From contig DATKRK010000188.1 of the NCBI GenBank assembly GCA_035532215.1, forward strand, positions 1-11,921: 11,921 nt of DNA. Direction: 5' to 3'. The notes beneath the pieces are model-generated. The model saw nothing but the letters and a program-made list of their open reading frames with translations. It was not told where the DNA came from and searched no databases. The position numbers and the translations under genes were made by a program. This document shows, piece after piece, positions 7,140 through 11,921 of this stretch. Within the stretch, counting starts at the first letter, position 1. The number at the start of each line of letters is the position of its first letter. Source of the DNA: JAICIG01 sp035532215. GTDB lineage: Bacteria > Planctomycetota > Planctomycetia > Pirellulales > JAICIG01.

Positions 7140-8062
7140 AAAGCCTGGCTCGCTGCCTGGCGCTGTTATGCGCCCTCGCCGCGCTCGCGAGCGGCGGCTG
7201 CGACGACGATCGCTCTTCGATCGGCTCGTTGGATAAGGTCTGGGGCCGCAAGGGCATCTCCAACGGCCGACTGCAAAAGCCGCGGGCCGTGGCCATCGAC
7301 GCCGACGACCAACTTTATATCGTCGACATGACAGCCCGCATTCAGGTCTTCAGCCCCGACGGCGAGTTTCTCCGCTTCTGGCGCACGCCTGTTCATACCA
7401 ACGGTCGCCCGACCGGCTTGTCGTTCGACCGGCACGGCCGGCTGCTGGTCGCCGACACGCACTACTTCCGCGTGCTCGTTTACTCGACCGAGGGCGAACT
7501 GCTGCAAACCTTGGGCGGCACGCAAGGTCATGGTCCCGGCGAGTTCGGATTCGTGACCGACGCCGTCGACGATTCGCAGGGCAACTTGTATGTCGCCGAG
7601 TATGGCGAATACGATCGCATTCAAAAATTCACGCCCGACGGCGAGTTCGTGCTGCAATGGGGCGGCCACGGCTTCGAGCTGGGCCAGTTCGTCCGGCCGC
7701 AGAACCTGGCCGTCGACGAGCAAGACCGCATCTGGGTGACCGACGCCTGCAATCATCGCATCCAGGTCTTCGACGCCGAGGGCAAGCTGCTCGACGTCTG
7801 GGGGACGCAAGGCAGCGAGCCCGGCCAGCTCTATTATCCCTACGACCTGGCGTTCGACGATGCAGGCGATCTTTACATTTGCGAATACGGCAACCACCGC
7901 GTGCAAAAGTTCAATCGCCAAGGCGAATCGCTCGGCTGCTGGGGAAAGCACGGACGCGAACCCGGCGAGTTGTACCATCCCTGGGGGCTGGTGCGCGATA
8001 AACAACGACGAATTCACGTGCTGGATTCGCTCAACCATCGAGTGCAACGGATCGTGATGTAG
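7094..8062 (+). CDS. NHL-repeat beta-propeller lipoprotein, exported
   Basis: About 322 residues as called. After a hydrophobic stretch (LARCLALLCALAALASGGC, cysteine at residue 36) the mature part is six NHL-type repeats. Each has a P-x-x-(L/V/G)-x-x-D start, a (L/I)-(Y/W/L)-(I/V)-x-(D/E) core, an R-(I/V)-Q-(V/K)-F or similar core, and a G-(E/K)-x-L turn. Examples are PRAVAID..LYIVDMTARIQVF, PQNLAVD..IWVTDACNHRIQVF, PYDLAFD..LYICEYGNHRVQKF and PWGLVRD..IHVLDSLNHRVQ. Six repeats fit one closed six-bladed propeller, typically a binding or scaffolding surface. The lipobox is imperfect (Ser-Gly-Gly-Cys), so a cleaved or anchored signal is possible. The start is uncertain: there is no in-frame ATG. 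Candidates are GTG 7058, TTG 7079, TTG 7094 (chosen for a compact basic n-region) or a rare CTG at 7145, which would give the most classic signal length. None has a clear ribosome site. The stop lies 2 nt before the next ATG, so it is probably co-transcribed with the vWA protein. Confidence 0.82.
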   Translation: MRFAWSLRCAIRAKTQSLARCLALLCALAALASGGCDDDRSSIGSLDKVWGRKGISNGRLQKPRAVAIDADDQLYIVDMTARIQVFSPDGEFLRFWRTPVHTNGRPTGLSFDRHGRLLVADTHYFRVLVYSTEGELLQTLGGTQGHGPGEFGFVTDAVDDSQGNLYVAEYGEYDRIQKFTPDGEFVLQWGGHGFELGQFVRPQNLAVDEQDRIWVTDACNHRIQVFDAEGKLLDVWGTQGSEPGQLYYPYDLAFDDAGDLYICEYGNHRVQKFNRQGESLGCWGKHGREPGELYHPWGLVRDKQRRIHVLDSLNHRVQRIVM

Positions 8063-8064
8063 CC

Positions 8065-11000
8065 ATGCTGCCGTACCGACTCGATTTCGACGCGCCCGTC
8101 TACCTGCTGCTGCTGTTGCTCGCGCCCTTGTTGTGGTGGTTGAGCTTTCGCAGTCTTGCCGGGTTGGGCCGGCTGCGGCGATTGGCGGTGTTGCTGTTGC
8201 GGACCGCGGTGGTGGCGCTGCTGGTGATGGCCCTGGCGGAAATTCAGTGGGTCAAGACCAACGACCGCCTGACCGTGATTTACCTGCTCGACCAGTCGCT
8301 GAGCATCCCGCCCGAGCGACGGGCCGCGATGGTCGAATTCGTCAATCAGTCGATCATGAAGCACCGCCAGGACAATGACAAAGTCGGCGTGATCATGTTC
8401 GGCCGCGAAGCGGTGATCGAAGTGCCGCCGTTCGACGAGAGCATTCAGCTCGAACAAACCCTGGAGAGCCTGATCGACCAGGAATCGACGAACCTGGCCG
8501 GGGCGTTGAAGCTGGCGCAGGCCTCGTTCCCCGAAGACACCGCCAAGCGGATCGTGATTATCAGCGATGGCCGGCAGAACATCGGCGATGCGCTCGATCA
8601 GGCCCGCGGCATCGCCGACGCCGGAATCGGCATCGACGTGCAGCCGATCATCTACGGCTCGCGCAGCGACGTGCTCGTCGACAAAATCTCGCGCCCGCCC
8701 GACGTGCGCAAAGGGCAGCCCTTCGATCTGGCCGTCGTGCTCAACAACACCAGCCAGCCGGCCGAAGGCGAAAGCGGCGTGATCCCCGGCAAGCTGATCG
8801 TTTCGCGCCGCACCGACGACCAGCCGCTGGTCTTGAGCGAGGACCACATCGAGCTGCCGCCGGGCAAGAAGGTGTTCACAGTCCGCGAAAAGATCGACCA
8901 GCCGAATTTCTACGCTTACGAAGCCCGTTTCGTCCCCGACGATCCCGCCGCCGACGCGATGATCGAAAACAACCGCGCCACGACCTTCACCCACGTGCGC
9001 GGCAGCGGCCAGGTGCTGTTGATCGAAGACGACGAAAACCGCGGCGAGCACGAGTTTCTCGTCGAGCGCCTGCGGCACGAGAACCTGGAGGTCACGCTCC
9101 GCTCGTCGAGTCAACTGTTCACCAGCCTGGCCGAGTTGCAGCAATACGACACGGTAGTGCTGGCCAACGTGCCGCGCGAACACTTCAGCGACCAGCAGAT
9201 TTCGATGCTGGCGCAGAACACGCAGAGCATGGGCTGCGGCTTGATGATGCTCGGCGGGCCGAACAGCTTCGGCGCCGGCGGCTGGAACAACACCGAAGTC
9301 GAAGAGGCGATGCCGGTCGATTTTCAGATCAAAAGCGCCAAGGTGATGCCCAAGGGCGCGTTGGTGCTCGTGATGCACGCCTCGGAGATGGCCGACGGCA
9401 ACCACTGGCAGAAAATCATCGCCAAAGAGGCGATCAAGGCGTTGGGCAACGAAGACTATTGCGGGCTGCTGCCGGGCGTCGACCAATGGCTGTGGGGCGG
9501 CGTGATTCGGGTGCGCAACCAGCGGCAGCGGATGCTGGGCCTGATCGATCGCATGACGCCGATGGACATGCCCGACTTCGACTCGGGCTTTCGCCTGGCC
9601 CATCGCGGCTTATCCGGCATCCGCGACGCCGCGGTGAAGCACATGATCGTGATCAGCGACGGCGACCCCGCGCCGCCGAGCAATTCGATGATTTCGGCGC
9701 TCAAGAAGCTCAATGTTTCGGTGTCGTCGGTGGCCGTCGGCTGCCACGGGCCGGCCGAGAGCAGCGTGATGAAGAACCTCGCGCGGCAGACCGGCGGCAA
9801 ATACTACGAAGTGCAAAACCCCAACGCACTTCCCAAGATTTTCCAGAAAGAGGCTCGCCGCGTGGCTCGGCCGTTGGTGTACGAGCGCGAAAACGGATTC
9901 CGCCCTTACATCAAGTTCCCCAGCGAGATGGTCAACGGCATCGACGAGCTGCCGCCGATCACCGGCTTCGTGCAAACCAGCGTCAAGCAAAACCCGCTGG
10001 TAGAAGTTTCGCTCGTTTCGCCGCAGCCGGCCGGCGAAGAGAACGCCACGATTCTGGCCAGTTGGACCTACGGCCTGGGCAAGTCGGTGGCTTTCACCAG
10101 CGATGCAGGCGCCCGCTGGACGAAAAGCTGGACCTCTTGGCCGGGGTACGACAAGCTGTTCAGCCAGGCCGTGCGTTGGTCGATGCGGCCGGCCGGCGAC
10201 CAGGGCAAATTCTCCGTCGCCACCGAGGTCGAGGACGGCCAGGTGCGGTTGTTCGTCACCGCGTTGGACAAGAATGACGAGTTTCTGAATTTTCTCGATC
10301 TGCGCGGCGCGGTCGTCGGCCCCGACATGAAGCCGCACGCGCTCAAGCTCGAGCAGACGGCGCCAGGCCGTTACGTCGGTTCGTTCGAGGCGCAAGAAGC
10401 GGGCGCCTACACCGCCATGATTACGCCTGGCGCCGGGCAGCAGCCGATCCTGACGGGCGTCAACGTGCCTTATTCGCCGGAATTCCGCGATCGAGAGGCG
10501 GACGAGGCGTTGCTGACGAGCTTGGCCCGGCTCGAGGCTAAGGGAGGCGCGCGGGGCGAAGTCATTCGCGACTCGGCGGGCGTCGGCAGGGTCGACGAAC
10601 TGCTCGCGATCGACGTCTTCCGCCACGATTTGGCCAAGGCCGACAGCCGTCAGGACGTCTGGCAGTTCGCCTTGCTGGCGGCCGCGCTGTTGTTCTTCGG
10701 CGACGTGTTCTTCCGCCGCGTGCAGGTCGGTTTTGCCTGGCTTCCGCCGCTCACCCGGCGTTTGCGCAATCGCGTGCTCGGCCGCCCGCAGCAGCCGCCG
10801 CCGCCCGAGTACATGTCGCGGTTGCGCAGCCGCAAGGCCGAAATCGACGAACAACTCCAGCAGCGCCGCGCCGCCGCGCGGTTCGAGCCGACGCCCGATG
10901 CGCCGATCGACGTGGCCGCGGTCGAAGAAGAACTCAAAGGTCCGCCGCCGCCCAAGCCCGCGGCGCCCGCCGCCAGCTCGCTCTCGCCGGAAAAGAAGGA

Positions 11001-11079
11001 AGAAGAAGGCTACACTAGCCGGCTCTTGAAGGTCAAGAAAGGCGTGCAAAAGAAACACGGCGGCGAAGGGCCATCATAG
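8065..11079 (+). CDS. vWA / glutamine-amidotransferase-like membrane protein
   Basis: This 1004-residue protein has two N-terminal membrane helices (about 11-27 and 40-60) with a basic loop between them. Then comes a vWA domain (about 68-195) with a complete metal-ion site: DQSLS at 76-80, Thr142 and Asp168 in ISDGR. A beta-sandwich-like part (about 200-312) follows, then a class I amidotransferase-like domain (about 314-425) with the family hallmark GGPNSFGAGGW (397-407). A second vWA-like domain (about 430-605) has its metal site altered: HASEM (438-442) replaces DxSxS, while SDGD (531-534) remains. WTYGLGKSVAFTSD (667-680) and RWSMRP (704-709) are further landmarks as I recall them from this protein family. 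A third helix (about 866-884) precedes a cytoplasmic tail, part charged helix (about 914-935), part Pro/Ala/Lys-rich. The positive-inside rule puts the large domains outside the cytoplasm. It starts 2 nt after the NHL stop without its own clear ribosome site. Such proteins usually pair with MoxR ATPases, and one begins 204 bp downstream. The exact function is unknown. Confidence 0.92.
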   Translation: MLPYRLDFDAPVYLLLLLLAPLLWWLSFRSLAGLGRLRRLAVLLLRTAVVALLVMALAEIQWVKTNDRLTVIYLLDQSLSIPPERRAAMVEFVNQSIMKHRQDNDKVGVIMFGREAVIEVPPFDESIQLEQTLESLIDQESTNLAGALKLAQASFPEDTAKRIVIISDGRQNIGDALDQARGIADAGIGIDVQPIIYGSRSDVLVDKISRPPDVRKGQPFDLAVVLNNTSQPAEGESGVIPGKLIVSRRTDDQPLVLSEDHIELPPGKKVFTVREKIDQPNFYAYEARFVPDDPAADAMIENNRATTFTHVRGSGQVLLIEDDENRGEHEFLVERLRHENLEVTLRSSSQLFTSLAELQQYDTVVLANVPREHFSDQQISMLAQNTQSMGCGLMMLGGPNSFGAGGWNNTEVEEAMPVDFQIKSAKVMPKGALVLVMHASEMADGNHWQKIIAKEAIKALGNEDYCGLLPGVDQWLWGGVIRVRNQRQRMLGLIDRMTPMDMPDFDSGFRLAHRGLSGIRDAAVKHMIVISDGDPAPPSNSMISALKKLNVSVSSVAVGCHGPAESSVMKNLARQTGGKYYEVQNPNALPKIFQKEARRVARPLVYERENGFRPYIKFPSEMVNGIDELPPITGFVQTSVKQNPLVEVSLVSPQPAGEENATILASWTYGLGKSVAFTSDAGARWTKSWTSWPGYDKLFSQAVRWSMRPAGDQGKFSVATEVEDGQVRLFVTALDKNDEFLNFLDLRGAVVGPDMKPHALKLEQTAPGRYVGSFEAQEAGAYTAMITPGAGQQPILTGVNVPYSPEFRDREADEALLTSLARLEAKGGARGEVIRDSAGVGRVDELLAIDVFRHDLAKADSRQDVWQFALLAAALLFFGDVFFRRVQVGFAWLPPLTRRLRNRVLGRPQQPPPPEYMSRLRSRKAEIDEQLQQRRAAARFEPTPDAPIDVAAVEEELKGPPPPKPAAPAASSLSPEKKEEEGYTSRLLKVKKGVQKKHGGEGPS

Positions 11080-11097
11080 AATGATTGAGACTCCGTC

Positions 11098-11237
11098 GAG
11101 CCGCGGATGACGCATGAGCCACGGGAAGAATGAGCCACGGATGAAACACGGATCGAGCGACACGAAACTTCACCGCCAGGTAATACCGGCGAGACTCTTT
11201 GTATTATCCGTGTTCGATCCGTGTTTCATCCGTGGCT
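11098..11237. repeat. Inverted repeat with 11-bp phased heptamers
   Basis: The perfect 24-bp inverted repeat is 11133-11156 against 11214-11237, with a 57-nt loop. It is built of the heptamer CACGGAT (11136-11142 and 11147-11153) and its complement ATCCGTG (11206-11212, 11217-11223, 11228-11234), spaced exactly 11 bp within each half. Three GAGCC(A/G)CGG units precede it at 11098, 11116 and 11132. Such 'CACGGAT' blocks recur in intergenic DNA of several bacteria, as far as I recall. There is no T-run after the right arm, so it is a poor intrinsic terminator. It may be a REP-type element or a binding array. Confidence 0.75.
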
Positions 11238-11270
11238 AAACACCGAATCGCTTAAAACCACCTCACATCC

Positions 11271-11274
11271 AGGA
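11271..11274 (+). promoter_or_regulatory. Ribosome binding site of the MoxR gene
   Basis: AGGA ends 9 nt before the ATG at 11284, a normal spacing. It favours this ATG over the in-frame ATG six codons later (11302). Confidence 0.5.
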
Positions 11275-11283
11275 TCCATCTCC

Positions 11284-11921
11284 ATGAGCATCGGCGAATC
11301 CATGCAACGCAGGGCCGAAGAGTTCATCGCCCGCTATGGCGCGGTGCGAGAGCAGATCGGCCGAGTCATTGTCGGGCACGACGATATCGTGCACGGCGTA
11401 TTGACCTGTCTGTTCGTCGGCGGGCATTGCTTGCTCGAAGGCGTGCCGGGCCTGGGCAAGACGCTGTTGATTCGCTCGCTGGCCGAGACGCTGAGCCTGA
11501 ACTTCTCGCGCATTCAGTTCACGCCCGACTTGATGCCGGCCGACATCCTGGGCACCAACATGGTGATGGAATCGCCCGACGGCCGCCGGGCCTTTGAATT
11601 CCAACGCGGGCCGATCTTCACGCAAATCTGCCTGGCCGACGAGATCAATCGCGCCACGCCCAAGACTCAATCGGCCATGCTCGAAACCATGCAGGAAGGT
11701 TCGGTCACGATCGCCGGGCATGTCTATCAACTCGAAAAGCCGTTCTTCGTGATGGCCACGCAAAACCCGATCGAGCAGGAAGGCACTTACCCTCTGCCCG
11801 AGGCGCAGCTCGATCGCTTCTTCTTCAAGCTCGTCGTCGGCTACTCGACTCGCGAAGAATTGTCGACGATCATCGACCGCACGACGCGCGGCGAAGTGAT
11901 CCAAGTCGAGAAGGTGATGGA
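11284..11921 (+). CDS. MoxR-family AAA+ ATPase (3' end beyond the window)
   Basis: 212 codons are visible and the frame is still open at the edge. MoxR AAA+ ATPases are cytoplasmic, usually hexameric, chaperone-like machines that work with vWA-domain partners, for example in metal insertion or maturation of membrane or secreted complexes. Walker A is GVPGLGKT (53-60). Walker B is CLADEINR (116-123). Sensor 1 is in ATQNP (158-162), followed by the family segment EQEGTYPLPEAQLDRF (164-179). These regions make the assignment firm; about a third of a typical ~320-residue MoxR is missing at the right. The start is ATG 11284 with AGGA 9 nt upstream; the N-terminus (FIARYGAVREQIGRVIVGHDD) fits the family. 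It follows the vWA membrane protein on the same strand. In related genomes the next gene is often a DUF58 protein, which would lie outside this window. Confidence 0.96.
   Translation, partial: MSIGESMQRRAEEFIARYGAVREQIGRVIVGHDDIVHGVLTCLFVGGHCLLEGVPGLGKTLLIRSLAETLSLNFSRIQFTPDLMPADILGTNMVMESPDGRRAFEFQRGPIFTQICLADEINRATPKTQSAMLETMQEGSVTIAGHVYQLEKPFFVMATQNPIEQEGTYPLPEAQLDRFFFKLVVGYSTREELSTIIDRTTRGEVIQVEKVM

Larger units (their letters stand above)
11080..11283. other. Spacer between vWA gene and MoxR gene
   Basis: This 204-bp spacer holds no gene. The inverted-repeat block 11098-11237 fills most of it. A TATTAT at 11202-11207, in the repeat's loop, resembles a -10 box but has no fitting -35. The last 45 bases before the MoxR start (11238-11283) are moderately AT-rich and could be part of a promoter. 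It is unclear whether the MoxR gene is read from its own promoter or by read-through. Confidence 0.5.

Noticed and set aside
7168..7170. ATG at 7168 as the start of the NHL gene
   Set aside because: It is out of frame with the NHL repeats and would give an Arg-rich peptide instead of the signal sequence.
8014..11058. Two long minus-strand open frames (8014-9603 and 9610-11058) opposite the vWA gene
   Set aside because: They are antisense to a well-supported gene, have low-complexity composition and no recognisable domain; mirror frames of the real gene.
11214..11240. Right arm of the 24-bp inverted repeat as an intrinsic terminator of the vWA gene
   Set aside because: The loop is 57 nt and no T-run follows the arm; it may still slow polymerase, but it is not a standard terminator.
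11263..11904. Minus-strand open frame opposite the MoxR gene
   Set aside because: The plus strand encodes Walker A, Walker B and sensor motifs in the correct order; the minus frame has none.

Overview
The window looks like chromosomal DNA of a planctomycete (Pirellula/Lacipirellula-like). The grounds are inference: high GC, strong GC bias at third codon positions that opens long false antisense frames, weak or absent Shine-Dalgarno sites, a DUF-rich membrane protein combining von Willebrand A and glutamine-amidotransferase-like domains next to a MoxR ATPase, and a hairpin repeat (arm ACCCGACGCGCAAGCGAGGG) of a kind I recall as scattered through planctomycete genomes. No plasmid, phage, transposase, CRISPR, tRNA or rRNA was seen.

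Layout. Positions 232-3534 (minus) hold a complete carB, the large subunit of carbamoyl-phosphate synthase, with no carA beside it. A 153-bp divergent spacer separates it from plus-strand genes. Two tandem, clearly paralogous polytopic membrane proteins follow (3688-5217 and 5214-6722, joined by an ATGA overlap). They look like GT-C-fold glycosyltransferases of unknown substrate. A 371-bp stretch with no supported gene then carries a nested inverted-repeat element (about 6958-7139) with a perfect 26-bp hairpin at its core. The element runs into the 5' end of an NHL-repeat beta-propeller lipoprotein gene (about 7094-8062), which has no in-frame ATG. Two bases later starts a 1004-residue membrane protein (8065-11079) with an intact vWA domain, an amidotransferase-like domain, a second, degenerate vWA domain and a cytoplasmic tail. 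A 204-bp spacer holds a second perfect inverted repeat (24-bp arms) built of a heptamer phased every 11 bp. The window ends inside a MoxR-family AAA+ ATPase (11284 to beyond 11921).

How the genes may work together. carB is housekeeping (pyrimidine and arginine precursors) and is probably unrelated to the rest. The membrane pair probably acts on a lipid-linked sugar or surface glycan. The NHL lipoprotein and the vWA membrane protein are predicted to face the same extracytoplasmic space and are almost certainly co-translated. The MoxR ATPase, on the cytoplasmic side, is the usual partner of vWA proteins, so NHL-vWA-MoxR is a plausible envelope assembly or chaperone-type module. The most unusual features are the two hairpin repeats bracketing the NHL-vWA pair, the missing conventional start of the NHL gene at the edge of the repeat, and the tandem GT-C-like pair.
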